64,000 nt of DNA, taken from contig CM055826.1 in the NCBI GenBank assembly GCA_029582265.1, positions 37,394,127-37,458,126 on the forward strand. Direction: 5' to 3'. The stretch comes from Zoroaster sp. YZ-2022 (lineage: Eukaryota; Echinodermata; Asteroidea; Forcipulatida; Zoroasteridae). Positions 23,001 through 38,000 of this stretch are shown piece after piece (the first letter of the stretch is position 1; each line of letters starts with the position of its first letter). Made by a program: the position numbers and the translations under genes. A model generated the notes under the pieces. It had not been told where the DNA came from, made no database searches, and saw only the letters and a program-made list of their open reading frames with translations.

Positions 23001-26000
23001 GCATGAATGAGCCAGTAATTTTGTCAGTGTTCATCTCACCGATTCCATGCCCTGTTGAAAGACCGCTCTGATCGTGACGACACTGCCCCTTTAAAGAAAG
23101 ATCGCCCGGCTTTAAAGAATTAAAAATGTCTACTTGTTACCTGCCGACAATCATAAGCTCCCGCACACTGGGTGTTTTCTTGTTAATTGTTATGCGAAAA
23201 TACTTCCAGACGTCGATGGTAAACAGCGTACTAGTGCTGTTGAAAATAGAAGTCAGGTCACTCATTAGAGCTGCAAGCATAACGGCAAGCATGACTCCAC
23301 GAAGACCTAGGGGTGGAGGATATACAAAGTGGGTAAGTTATGGAAACATCAGTATCTGAACGGAACATTCACCTTTAAAACCAGTATGTCAGCATTTACA
23401 AACATTGGTTGGTTTCTGTACATCTCTCTTGATTCTTATAATGTATGGATGCATTTACAGAAATTGGTTGGTTTCTATACATATCTCTTGATTCTTATCA
23501 AGTATGGATGCATTTACAGACATCGGTTGGTTTCTGTACATATCTCTTGATTCTTATTAAGTATGGATGCATTTACAGACATTGGTTGGTTTCTGTACAT
23601 ATCTCGTGATTCTTATCAAGTATGGATGCATTTACAGACATCGGTTGGTTTCTATACATATCTCTTGATTCTTATAAAGTACGGGATGCATTTACATACA
23701 TCGGTTGGTTTCTGTACATATCTCTTGATTCTTATAAAGTACGGAATGCATTTACAGACATTGGTTGGTTTCTGTACATATCTCTTGATTCTTATCAAGT
23801 ACGGATGCATTTACAGACATCGGTTGGTTTCTGTACATATCTCGTGATTCTTATCAAGTACGGATGCATTTACAGACATCGGTTGGTTTCTCTACATATC
23901 TCTTGATTCTTATAAAGTACGGATGCATTTACAGACATCGGTTGATTTCTGTACATATCTCTTGATTCTTATAAAGTACGGATGCATTTACATACATCGG
24001 TTGGTTTCTGTACATATCTCGTGAGTCTTATAAAGTACGGATGCATTTACAGACATCGGTTGGTTTCTGTACATATCTCGTGATTCTTATAAAGTACGGA
24101 TGCATTTACAGACATCGGTTGGTTTCTGTACATATCTCGTGATTCTTATCAAGTACGGATGCATTTACAGACATCGGTTGGTTTCTATACATATCTCTTG
24201 ATTCTTATTAAGTACGGATGCATTTACAGACATTGGTTGGTTTCTGTACATATCTCTTGATTCTTATCATCATTTTACCACCGTCTTCAACTTGAAAAAA
24301 GACAGTTCATTACCTACAGGCATAACACCCATCACCAACTTGGGGTAAGCAATATTGGAGCATCCAGTTGCACTCCCACAGGCAGCCATACAGGTCTCCT
24401 CTGATGCACAAGCAATTTCATCTAGATCAAGACAAATAAAGACGGCAAAATATCAGACAGGGGTGTGATTTGACAAAAGTATAAAATCCTGAAAAATGGA
24501 TAGCGGGCCTGCGTCCACCTTTGGGCTAGAGAACAAAGCACCCTGAACGGATTTTTAAGACAACAGACAAAACATTATTCGAGCTCCACGCATGTTGGCT
24601 TTGGCCCTATCATTCCATTTCTGACATGATCTTGCAGGGCGCTTGCTAACCGCAGCGAATTGGTCCGTCTCAGCAGAGAAAAGATGTGGATCAGGCATGT
24701 CCACACCATTCACCCCCATGGTCTCAACAATACAAGAAGGAAATGACAATTTTTTCATTTTTTCTCCCGTTTCTTTCTCCACAGACATATTTACATTTAT
24801 TTTATATTTGTTTTGCTTGTTAGTCTATCTTTCTGTTTAGTTTTATTCCTCCGTCTGACTCATTGCTTCGAAAGTTCAAAACATAAGGCCAATAACCATT
24901 ATTTTACAATCAAACTTCACTCACATAAACTTTGTCAAGCTTGATTTCTCAAAACGAGTTCAGCTGGTTTTTCAAACTGAAAGGTTTGCGGTGACACCAT
25001 GTGATGAGTAAATCTCTCTTTTGAGTATGTGTGTGGTTCCGAAGGAACCGGTTGACTCAACGTTTCGGACAGTATGCTCTGTCTGTCGTCAGGAGAATGC
25101 TGGATTCCAACTGGGCCTGTGCTTAAAGTACATTTATGTAGGAGAGTGCAGTGAGCTGTATGCGTTGGATGCGTTGGGCTGTGAAGGCGGGAAACTGGGC
25201 GTGTGTAGAGTGGTAGATCCTGTGCGTGGGGGGGGGGGGAGGTGTGACTGCTCACTCAGGTGTGTCAGACTGGCTTGGGTGCTGGAGCGGGGAGGGACTT
25301 GTGTCTTGGCTTGTCTTGTTTGTCTTGAGTAGGTTTGGACGCCAGATGTCACTGATGAACATGCTGATGTCTTGTGGTACAGTATCATGTCGCAGGATCT
25401 CTATGGCTTCTCTTACGCACCGGGGGTGCCAGTGTTCGATGCTGGTAATCAGCGACGCTTCTTCCCATTGGATGATGTGGTCTGTAGAGTGTGAATGTTT
25501 GATGATGGAAGATTTGTCAAGTTCTCCTCTCCTGCCATGCGCTCTGTGTTCTTTGAGTCTAATAGTGAAGTCTCTGCCAGTCTCCCCGATGTACACCTTG
25601 CCGCATTGACAGGGGATCCTGTAGACGCCTGGTCTTGAGCTGGTGTCTTGTTTGTTCTTGTGTGATGTGAGTATGTTTTGGATCTTGTTGGGTGCCGAGT
25701 GGTAGACTTTGATGTGTGAAGAAAGGATACGCTGGATGAGATGGGAGGTTTTGCCAATGTAGGGGAGGGTGATGGAACTAATGGCCTTATTAGATTGACT
25801 TTGGGTATAGGAGGCCCTTCGGTCAGGGGGGGGATCTTGGGTCTTGTGTCTTGACTTGGCTACGCTTGTATCCGTTACGCTGGAGTGCAGTGGTGATGTG
25901 ATGAAGTTCTCTGGTGAGATGTTCCTCGTCACAGATGTTGTAAGCCCGGCGTACAAGTGTTTTGTTGACTAAGCTCTTGATCTACAGTGGTGCTTACACA

Positions 26001-29000
26001 TAACCTGAATCCTCCAAAATCCTTCAGTAGTAAAGCAAGCACATGACATGTATGCACACATGTGTTTCTAATCTGTGATACATGTACGTGGCCAGCGACC
26101 CTCCCTGCATGCATGGAGCAATAAACAGTGTCCACTGACCCAAGCACTGACCTTGCAATCACAACAAACATGGATGTACATGTACCATGGAAAGGCAAGT
26201 ATGCCTAATAACCTCAATTCTCCAAAATCCTTCACTTCAGCAAAGAGCATGTAACCTCAATCCTTCAAAATCCTTCAAAATCCTTCACTTTGGCAAAGAG
26301 GATTTTGGAGGATTTTGGAAGGTTAATAGGAACATTTTCACCCTATAACCACCCCAAAGTTCATGTAGTTGGCTCTTGCCAACACTACTCTGAATATTCT
26401 GGCTTAGCCAATGCAATTTGATATTAATCCAAATTTAAATGTGTTATCATAATGTTGTTGAATTGCACAATAAATTGTTTATTTGTATTTTAGAGCTGAA
26501 GTATTTAAGAGCACACGAAACTTGAGACTAATATACGGTAGATTTAGAATGATGTCATAGACGTCATTGAAATATTGTGTTACCTCAACGTTTTCCAGAA
26601 CTCTGATTATAAAATAAAATGTGGAGGATTTACAAACTCTCCACATCACCACAAACAAGAAACTAGAGGTTTGGACACAACATTTTCTTTCCTTGGTGGC
26701 TACTTCTCTTCTTTCAAGAAAATTCCGAGGCAAAAGGAGATTTTAAAAAAATCCTGAGAAATCACAGGCCTGATCAGAGGAACATTGATCACTAAGGCTT
26801 CAAGTCTGTCGTTCTAGTCATCGTCAGGAGAAGACTACATCAGGTTAGTCAAATTACAGAAAAGGCCAATACGGTATTAACTCGAATCACAATCTTCAGG
26901 AGTGTGATTTGACTAAAGATGTTATATGTGACCTGTCACCACAAAATGAGCTTAAAGTCGGAAATTTAAACAATTGAGTTATTGATATTTCTGGATTCAG
27001 TAGAACAAGAGCTTTCCAATGATATATAACACTTGGGGTTACAGCGATCCCCCAGACCACCAGAGGGGGATTTGCTGCTTTGTTTCCGGCTTTGTTTCCG
27101 TCTTTGTTTCAAGTTGTTTGTTAGAACGCGATAAAAGCTACCAACGAAATTGGCCTGAAATTGAGATTTTTAATTGTCTGATCGAACTGAAAATTTGGAA
27201 TTCGATATAAGGAGATTTACAAATTGCAAATATAATAACAAAAAAATTAGACCTCCCCTCTGATTTTTCACTTTTCCCACTTTACTGAGAAATGGTATAG
27301 TGCGACTTTATGCTCATTTCGTTGTAACAGGTCACATATGTACTTCAAAGGTTCTGTCATGAATGGTGATTTTAGACATGTTTTGAATGTCTGGATCATT
27401 TTAGAAGTTTTGTGAATAGGTGGCCCCCAGGTTCAGTGTGATGAACCAAATGCCAAGATATAGGGGTGTGATTTTAATAAACAAAAGTAAAAAATCCTGA
27501 AAAATGGGTAGCAGACCTGGCTCTACTTCAAAGAAGACAATCTGGATTTTAATTTTTTTTATACAAATTTACCGACTCTCCACATCCCCATAAACAATAA
27601 ACTAGAGGTTTGGACACAATACAGGCTACTTCTTTCTTTCCTTAGTGGCTACTTCTCTTCTTTCAAGAACATTTTGAAGCAAGGGAGATTTATATAAAAA
27701 AAACTGAAATCAGGAAAAATCTGGAGAAACCACTGGCCTGTAACTTGAGTGTTAGACAAGGCGTAATGTGCATATCAATGGGAGTAAGTACATTTGGATA
27801 TTTTAAAATTTTCAATCAAATTCGTCTTGACAAATCAGATTCATTGTGTGGCCACTTACACGCATGATACAAGTCTGTTTAACAATAAGCTATGACAAAC
27901 ATGTAGACTTCTTAGGTAAAAAAAAAAAAAGTCTCCAGTCTCCGTGCATGTCCCCTCAGATCTGCGCGTTGGCATTTTTAATTTTCTTTTTGTTGTTGCT
28001 GTGAAACAATGTCCAATTGCAACCAAAATTGCTGGATCAATTGGATTTCTGCTGTGCCGTGTTTTAAACAACTTTTTCACATAGGGGTATGAACGTTTTC
28101 CCGATTTGTGAGGCCTTTTTTAGCCACCATACTAGGAAATATATATGGGAAATGTATCACGTATGTATCATGTATCACGTATTTCCCAGGTGACAAAAAA
28201 AAGGGTTAGAAAAAAGAAAAAAAGGGTTAGCAAAACAAAAAAAAGGTTTAGCAAAAACAAAAAGGGTTAGCAAAAAAAAAAAAGGATTAGAAAAAAAAAG
28301 AAAAAAAAGGCATCACCTCACCGATTTTGAAGCCGACTATTGGCCTTAGTTTTCATCATAAACAAATGATTGCATGGGGAAATATGAATGTTGATTGCTA
28401 ACTAGACCGAGATGCAACACACCCGTATATTTGTAAAACCGTCAGTTGTCCAAGTTTTTCCCAAGAGGGCGTGTCGTTGATTGATAGGTGCATTACATAC
28501 CAGTGAACAGAACACGGCTGATCATCCCTGGTAGAACCATGAGGAACAATGGAAGAAACTTAGCGTAGCCAGCCATCAGACAGCCACCTTGAGCATGGGA
28601 TAGACTCTTAGCCGACAGTGCCCTCTGAACAATCATCTAAAAGAACAATAACAATCTCACTGGTGAAAAACTGGGGCATTGATACTGGATAAAAATGAAA
28701 CATGCATACTAGATACGAGACCCTTACAGTGCATTAAATAACCAACTCATGAAATCTTATAACGTTGTGTCGTTCCCTACCAAGGGAAGGTACAACATTG
28801 GCAGTCCTTTAAATAGGCAACTCATGAAATCTTATAACATTGTGTTGTTCCCTACCAAGGGAAGGTACAACATTGGCAATTCTTTAAACAACCAACTCAT
28901 GAAAGCTTACAAGGTTGTGTCGTTCCCTACCAAGGGAAGGTACAACATTGGCAATTCTTTCAACAACCAACTCATGAAATCTTATAACGTTGTGTCGTTC

Positions 29001-32000
29001 CCTACCAAGGGAAGGTACAACATTGGCAATTCTTTAAACAACCAACTCATGAAAGCTTACAAGGTTGTATCGTTCCCTCCCAAGGGAAGGTACAACATTG
29101 GCAATTCTTTAAACAACCAACTCATGAAAGCTTACAAGGTTGTATCGTTCCCTCCCAAGGGAAGGTACAACATTGGCAATTCTTTAAACAACCAACTCAT
29201 GAAAGCTTACAAGGTTGTATCGTTCCCTACCAAGGGAAGGTACAACATTGGCAATTCTTTAAACAACCAACTCATGAAAGCTTACAAGGTTGTGTCGTTC
29301 CCTACCAAGGGAAGGTACAACATTGGCAATTCTTTAAACAACCAACTCATGAAAGCTTACAAGGTTGTCGTTCCCTACCAAGGGAAGGTACAACATTGGC
29401 AATTCTTTAAACAACCAACTCATGAAAACTTACAAGGTTGTCGTTCCCTACCAAGGGAAGGTACAACATTGGCAATTCTTTAAACAACCAACTCATGAAA
29501 GCTTACAAGGTTGTATCGTTCCCTCCCAAGGGAAGGTACAACATTGGCAATTCTTTAAACAACCAACTCATGAAAGCTTACAAGGTTGTCGTTCCCTACC
29601 AAGGGAAGGTACAACATTGGCAATTCTTTAAACAACCAACTCATGAAAGCTTACAAGGTTGTATCGTTCCCTACCAAGGGAAGGTACAACATTGGCAATT
29701 CTTTAAACAACCAACTCATGAAAGCTTACAAGGTTGTATCGCTCCCTACCAAGGGAAGGTACAACATTGGCAATTCTTTAAACAACCAACTCATGAAAGC
29801 TTACAAGGTTGTATCGTTCCCTCCCAAGGGAAGGTACAACATTGGCAATTCTTTAAACAACCAACTCATGAAAGCTTACAAGGTTGTGTCGTTCCCTACC
29901 AAGGGAAGGTACAACACTGGCAATTCTTTAAACAACCAACTCATGAAAGCTTACAAGGTTGTGTCGTTCCCTACCAAGGGAAGGTACAACATTGGCAATT
30001 CTTTAAACAACCAACTCATGAAAGCTTACAAGGTTGTATCGTTCCCTACCAAGGGAAGGTACAACATTGGCAATTCTTTAAACAACCAACTCATGAAAGC
30101 TTACAAGGTTGTCGTTCCCTACCAAGGGAAGGTACAACATTGGCAATTCTTTAAACAACCAACTCATGAAAGCTTACAAGGTTGTCGTTCCCTACCAAGG
30201 GAAGGTACAACATTGGCAATTCTTTAAACAACCAACTCATGAAAGCTTACAAGGTTGTGTCGTTCCCTACCAAGGGAAGGTACAACATTGGCAATTCTTT
30301 CAACAACCAACTCATGAAATCTTATGATGTTGTGTCGTTCCCTACCAAGGGAAGGTACAACAGTGGGAAAGTTTGGTCGTTTTTCTGCCATTTATAAGTC
30401 ATTGTAGGACAGATAAATTCCACATGGGAATGGAAAAACATGTCTTGGGAGTAATTCTAGCAACAAATATATAACAGTTATGCCCTATTTTTTGTTTCAA
30501 AGGAGCCATTTTATTGCTTACGACCTTCTCCTGGGACAAAAAGTTGTACTTTATGCGCCCGGAAAAAGGTTGTAGAGCCTTACGACCTTCTTTCAGGCAC
30601 ACAACAACGACATTACAATTGAAGGGTACATGTATGTATGACATTGGCATTCTATCCTGGGGCTAAGGGTGCATGTATGTATGACATTGGCATTCTATCC
30701 TGGGGCTAAGGGTACATGTATGTATGACACTGGCATTCTATCCTGGGGCTAAGGGTACATGTATGTATGACACTGGCATTCTATCCTGGGGCTAAGGGTA
30801 CATGTATGTATGACACTGGCATTCTATCCTGGGGCTAAGGGTACATGTATGTATGACACTGGCATTCTATCCTGGGGCTAAGGGTACATGTATGTATGAC
30901 ACTGGCATTCTATCCTGGAGCTAATGGTACATGTATGTATGACACTGGCATTCTATCCAGGGGCTAAGGGTACATGTATGTATGACACTGGCATTCTATC
31001 CTGGGGCTAAGGGTACACTGTACATGTATGTATGACACTGGCATTCTATCCTGGAGCTAAGGGTACATGTATGTATGACACTGGCATTCTATCCTGGGAC
31101 TAAGGGTACATGTATGTATGACACTGGCATTCTATCCTGGGGCTAAGGGTACATGTATGTATGACACTGGCATTCTATCCTGGGGCTAAGGGTACATGTA
31201 TGTATGACATTGGCATTCTATCCTGGGGCTAAGGGTACATGTACATGTATGTATGACACTGGCATTCTATCCTGGGGCTAAGGGTACATGTGTATGACAC
31301 TGGCATTCTATCCTGGGGCTAAGGGTATATGTATGTATGACACTGGCATTCTATCCTGGGGCTAAGGGTACATGTATGTATGACACTGGCATTCTATCCT
31401 GGAGCTAAGGGTACATGTATGTATGACACTGGCATTCTATCCTGGGGTTAAGGGTACATGTATGTATGACACTGGCATTCTATCCTGGGGCTAAGGGTAC
31501 ATGTATGTATGACACTGGCATTAGGGTACATGTATGTATGACACTGGCATTCTATCCTGGGGCTAAGGGTACATGTATGTATGACACTGGCATTCTATCC
31601 TGGGGCTAAGGGTACATGTATGTATGACACTGGCATTCTATCCTGGGGCTAAGGGTACATGTATGTATGACACTGGCATTCTATCCTGGGGCTAAGGGTA
31701 CATGTATGTATGACACTGGCATTCTATCCTGGGGCTAGAATAGAGCTGCTGAGCACAGAAAATTTGTGCTTAGCAAAAATAGGTTACCATCCAAATTGTC
31801 ACTTAAAATCAACAGGGCATGGAATCAGACTGCTAGTTTTAGATTAACTCAGTCACTAAAAATAAACCCGCACATGATTAGGTCATATTATCGTTGCTGC
31901 TGCATAAATGAGCCAGTAATTCCCAGTCACTGTGTCCATCTTAAACTAGGACACCGATTCCATGCCCTGTTGAAAGTTTGCTCTGATCGTGACGATACTG

Positions 32001-35000
32001 TCCCTTTAACCCTAACCACCCCAAATCCTGCAAAATCCAACAAGGGGCACTTTTGGGGGAAAATTCAGCACTGTTGGAAACTGGTACTTTCACCTCTTCA
32101 AATGGGGCAAAATTACTACCTGGCAAGAAGTACTGGCCATAAGTGCTGAATATGAAAGATCAAAGTAAATGCATGGTGCATTTTGAAGATAAGGGCATGT
32201 TTCCAAAAGTGCACTGATGGATTTTGGAGGATTCAGGAAGGTTCTTAGCCAGAATACCTAGGGGGTTAGGGTTTTATGTACATGTATATTGCTTCTGGCT
32301 GATTCTCAGCTAAACTTTACAAAGCAGAATGATTTGCTTAGCAATATTTTCTACTATGTAAGCAGCTTTATATGGTTCCTGGTTCTGGACCACAGAGACC
32401 CGGAGTAATGACATCAATCTCAGTGCGGTGATGTACTTTTTTTGTCATATTTTTTTCCCTTTTTTTGGCAACCAGTGAAATACATGTAAACATGTAAAAA
32501 ACCAGCCACTATGATGCTATGGTAACAGTGAAATTCACGCTTCATGTGAATTTTCCCCTGACAAGGATAAAAGCCACTTGGGGTAAGAGGTTAGTGGACA
32601 GGTAGATTTCTGAAGTTCAAGGGAACATACAATATTGGTTTTAGAAAACATAGGACTACATGCATTTCAACCCTCTTAAGTTTAGGCCAAAAAGTCTCCA
32701 GTTTCTGGTCATAGGTCGGCTTCAAAATCGGTGCAGTGACGTGCCTTTTTTCTTCTTTTTTTTGTGTAATTTTTTATTTATTTTTTTGCCAACCAGTGAA
32801 ATACATGATACATGTATACGCGGTTATTAGAACCAGACCAAATTTATATGGTAATTACCAATGTTGTACCTTCCCTTATAAACAAAAACAGACACAGAAA
32901 CAGAAACAAAAATACATGAAAATACAGAGAAATGTAACAACAGAAAATACTACACATGTATCTTGCTATACAGCAAGACCTTGAAACACAAGACAAAAAT
33001 AAAAACACAGTTTACGATCAGCTACATCTGGAGGAATGGTCCCAGGTCATCCTTAGGTAAAAAAAAAATAGTCCCCTGTTTCAGGTCTCCATGCACGTCG
33101 CCATAGACCTGTGCATGGACATTTTTATACGAAACGATGTCCAATTGCAGCCAAAATTGCTGGATTGCTTGGAATTCTACCGTGCTGTGTTTTAAATGAC
33201 TTTTATCACATCAGGGGTATGAACGTTTGCCCAATTTGTGAGGCTTCTCTTAGCCACCATAGTTTGTGTATGGGGAAATTTTGTCTGGTTCCAATAACCA
33301 CATGTCATGTATCACAAAAGACCTGTTTTATACTACTCAAAACAATTTAGGGAACACCGGATTTTTAACATCAAATAGGTTTGGGCCATGTGCAATAATG
33401 TCATGTACCAGCAATATTGACACAATGGCCATGTTCAATCTGACACACATGTCTAAATTCTTTGTTAACTCAGTAAATTCTGTGAACCAAATGTGTTTAT
33501 CTGAAATAAATGATCTTGCTTTAACTGAGATTATTCCGGTGTTCCCTAAATTGTTTTGAGTAGTATATATAAACATCAACCGAATGTAAAAGACAAAATA
33601 ATCATATGAAAACTCACTCATGTTGAAATATGCAGTATCTGTGAAATGTTCAAAGCAAAACAGACAATAATTTGACATCGTACCCGTCAATCAAACAGCA
33701 TGGATTACGCAATAGTTATCGCGGTCAAGCATTTTTTGCAATGTTTAATTACGTGTAGGTTTTGATGGTAAGTTTAATCTAGCAGTGTGGGTTGGTGTGA
33801 CAAAGCGAGCAATGTCGTTGGCGTGAGTCTAAGCCAGCCTTCATCGATTCCAATGCCCCAAAAATGCTGCAAAATTCTGGAAGATTTGTTAAATTCATGA
33901 GAATATTCACAGCAAATTTGAACTTTTGACGTCACCGTTTGCTTTGCATTCATGAATATAAATCAGCTTTCGCTGGCAGATCATTGGGACCTCAAGAGGG
34001 GGCAAGTGACCCCACCCCCCCCCCCCCATCCACGTAAGGTTTCACAGTGTTTGACTTTTAAGTGCACTAGATATACCTTGGGCAAGTATATCAACATTTT
34101 GACCCTTGTAGTAGTAGGAGGGTTAATCTGCAGTCAAGACCAAGCGTGAAACATTTATTCCCATTCATATATGTCACAATGATAATAATATTGGGAATTT
34201 CTAAAGCCAATGTATCCACTAACAAGGTGCTCAAGGTTAATACAAAGCAAAATTATAGAATTAACAAAACAACTCAACCAATACTACTCAAAACAATTCA
34301 GGGAACACCGGAATAATCTCAGTTAAAGCAAGATCATTTATTTCAGATAAACACAATGTTTCACAGAATTGATGAGAAACAACTGCACAATGAAACAGAT
34401 GATAAAGGATGCATGTAGTGATTACACATTTCATGACATGACTACTGAAAGAGAGAGGGGGTTGCAAATGAAAATCCCAGTTCATGGAACATTTCAAACC
34501 TATTTGATGTTAAAAATCCGGTGTTCCCTAAATTGTTTTGAGTACTATATAATAAATGAAATTAATTACTGGCAAAACAAATCAATTAGAAATACAGAAA
34601 AAGAGTACAGCACTGAGCTTCCACATCAGACACCCTGGAGGCAGTCCACAGACTCTCAGGAGCAATACTGCAACAAGCAACAACCTTGAACCGCCTCCAG
34701 AGCCATCAGTGTAAGGGTGGAGGGCCAAAGTCATGGTACAGCCAAGCCTTTGAGAAGCCTGGCCCGGCCAGGGCCAGGGCCAGGGCCAGGCCCAGGCTAC
34801 CTGGCCAACTAATCTGTCTTTTGTGAGTCCTAATCCTGTCACAATACAGTACCTGCCAATCAACATAACATGGACTTCTGGATGGCCTTGCACAGACTAG
34901 TACAGCTCATTATAATGGCTGGACTTGTGAACAAAACACAGCTGAGATGCCAGTCAAGTCTGTGTCAACAATAAGAGCTTTATGAGATCTATTCATTAGT

Positions 35001-38000
35001 AAAGGGTCTTTTGTGCTCAGCTAGGGGATTACATTGGCACACAGGCCTGGGCAAAGTCTGGGCCTGACTAGACTCCTCAAAGGCTTGGCTGTACCATGAC
35101 TTTGGCCCTCCTCCCTGGACTCGCTGCTGGTACCGTTCAACATATACACAGCATAAATACTACAGAAAAATGGAAGATGTTACTGAACATGCTTCTATCA
35201 TGAGATGTGCTTTTATGTAGATGTTTTGAATGTCTGAATCATTTTTGAAGTTTTGATGTGACTTCATGTACATGTAGGTAGCCCCATGTGCAGTGTGAGG
35301 AACCAAATACCAAGATATACAGGGGTGTGATTTACATTTAACAAAACTAACAAATCCTGAAAAATCAGGCCTGGGTCTCCATTTGGTCTAGAGGACAAAG
35401 CCCCCTGAACCTCCTGTGGGTAGCAGGCCTGGGTCTCCATTTGGTCTAGAGGACAAAGCCCCCTGAACCTCCTGTGGGTAGCAGGACTGGGTCTCCATTT
35501 GGTCTAGAGGACAAAGCCCCCTGAACCTCCTGGATGTTTAATTGTGGCACATTTACAGACTCTCCACATCCCCACAAACAAGAAACTAGAGGCTTGAACA
35601 CAATATAGGCTACTTCTTTCTTTCCTTGGTGGCTACTTCTCTTCTTTCTAGAACATTTTGAGGCAAATGGAGATTTGTAAAAAATTCTGAGAAATCACAG
35701 GCCTGACGATAATTTGCTCTTTGCACTCACTGCCCTCACAGTGGAGTGTCGTGGCCGTGCGGTCTAGCTTACCGGACTCAAGTTCTGGTGTTAGCAGCAG
35801 AATGTGAGTTCGAATCCCGGCCGTGACACTTGTGTCCTTGAGCAAGACACTTAACCATAATTGCTTCTCTCCACCCAGGGGTTAAATGGGTACCTGTGAG
35901 GGCAGAGTTGGTTGATTAGCCCTATATGTGCTGTAATGGCAGCAATTGAGCTGTATACTCCCCCAGGGAGCTGAGATGGTTTCAGGAATGATTTATAAGC
36001 CTTATGAGCAGGGGTAATAATATGCGCCTTGAGCACCACTCAGTTGGTGGATACGTACGCTATATAAGTCCACACATTATTATTATTACAGAAACAAAAT
36101 AAGATCGAGAGCCACCTTGATGTGTCAACTGTGATGCAATGGTTGTATTCCAGGTACTGTTTCATGGGTTTAATTATATTTGTATGTTTACAATACCTTG
36201 ACTATCAACCATCCAGGACAGTGACAGCATGCACCTGAGTACCAAATAGGTAAAGTTTGACGATTACATGTATCCCTCCACCACTCTCATATACACACAA
36301 GGTCAAATATTAGAGGTCAAATATTAGAGGTCAAATATTAGAGGTCAAAGTTCAAGCTGAATATACAGGCGAGTATTGGTAATGGGTCATGTGCAAGAAT
36401 ACCAAATGGTTACGTCTGGTCACGGACCCTAGGGTCAATAGTCTGCCCATAAAATACATGTATATGTACGTTATTATTTATCCTTGCTGATCTGCGCGAC
36501 AGGCCTGGAATTTCATTCTTGTAGTGGCAAGGCCACTTTTCCTGCCCTGGCAGAAATTACGTATCAAGGTTTTCCGTCCATTTTCTTATTGTAGAACAGT
36601 ATAAAATCCCCCCCCACAGAAGTGTGGGCTGAGTCTACGAGCGAATACTTACCTGGAGGGCCATCTACCGATGCATATTTCCCTAATATAGCAGAACAAT
36701 ACGCTAAGACTTTTCACACACAATAGCGCCCTCTACTACCCATGCTGCCCTGCGGCATCACGCCATGTTTATCTTCCTCTTTTCTCGAGCGTTCATAGAA
36801 CACCCCAGAGAGGTCGATCGAGCATAGTGGGGAAGGAGGCGCCCTCCAGGTAAGTAGCTCGTGAACTCAGCCCACACTTCTGTGGGGGAGTCTACATCAC
36901 TCTACTTACCTGGAGGGCCATCTACCGATGCATAGGTACCACCGAAGATGGCGGTGGGGAATGCGAATGCTATTGCATGAACATGAGGCAAAATCCCAGG
37001 AATAAATGGAGGGCGTGCGGACGTCAACGTCACCCAAATTATCAAATCAATGCATGATGTGTACAAGGATTACAAATCAAACAAAACAATTGAAAGGGTA
37101 TTTTCACCATTTCATAGTGGCGGCTGCACAGGAGGCTTGTGGGGGACGAAACACCGCCGCCGCAGTACTGTCCTGCCAGCTCTACCCTCGGTCTGGACGA
37201 CATCCTTGAGGTAACACTCCGAAAAGGTGGTGGCCGACTTCAAGCAAGCCGCCTGGGCCGATATCTGCCATAGGGACGCTTAAAGTAGGCCCATGACGCC
37301 GGTAGCTGAGCGGATGTCATGGGCTCGAGACGGGCATGTTATCCGCCTCCGGCCACTCACTCAGGGCCGAGGCGGATAGCGGTAATCAGCCAGCGTGTAA
37401 TAGTGTCCCGAGGCAGCTGGCGGAAAGGGGACCGGCTAATAAACAATTGTTTATGTTCGGCCGGCGAACCTGTTTGGTGCGGTGGACGGTACCACTGAGT
37501 GCCCTGACTGGGCACCAAAGCTATCTCGTCCACCGCTGAAAAGGACTTTAAGTCGGCAACAAAAGCGTCTGGCGGCGAGAAGTCACTGGACTGATTTTAC
37601 CAAATCAAGAAACCCGCTTTCGCGGTATGAGAGCGGACCCCACCGGTTCCCACCGGATGTGGCCGTCCTCCACCGTCAGGAATGTAGTTCACTACGGCGG
37701 CGAGCGTGGCGACCGCCATGGAAAACCACCTTGATGGACAGATGGAACAAAGAGGCGCTACCCATCGGCTCGAAGGTGCCCTCGAAAGTGTATCCAACGC
37801 GTTTGAAACAAGTCCCAAGGCGGTGCGAGTTTACGTGCGGGGGCGTTCTACAAACATACCTCGAATAAGATGGTGGAGGTGTTATTGTCAGACACTGGCG
37901 AACCATCCGGAAACCAGTATGGATTGCGGCAATCGCGAACGATAATTTTAACTGTCGTTACAGCGAGCCGTTATCAAACAGATAGAATAAATTCACCCAC

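Noticed and set aside
25021..25609. + strand frames of 103 and 127 aa
   Set aside because: Shadows of the - strand Penelope GIY-YIG frame.
28749..30397. Overlapping 70-244 aa frames in the 75-bp array
   Set aside because: Two-base length variants switch frames repeatedly; the same peptide repeats exist in two frames. Minisatellite, not a gene.
35749..35840. Functional tRNA-Leu gene
   Set aside because: A and B boxes and anticodon arm are recognisable, but the other arms do not pair and the sequence continues into a SINE body repeated elsewhere.
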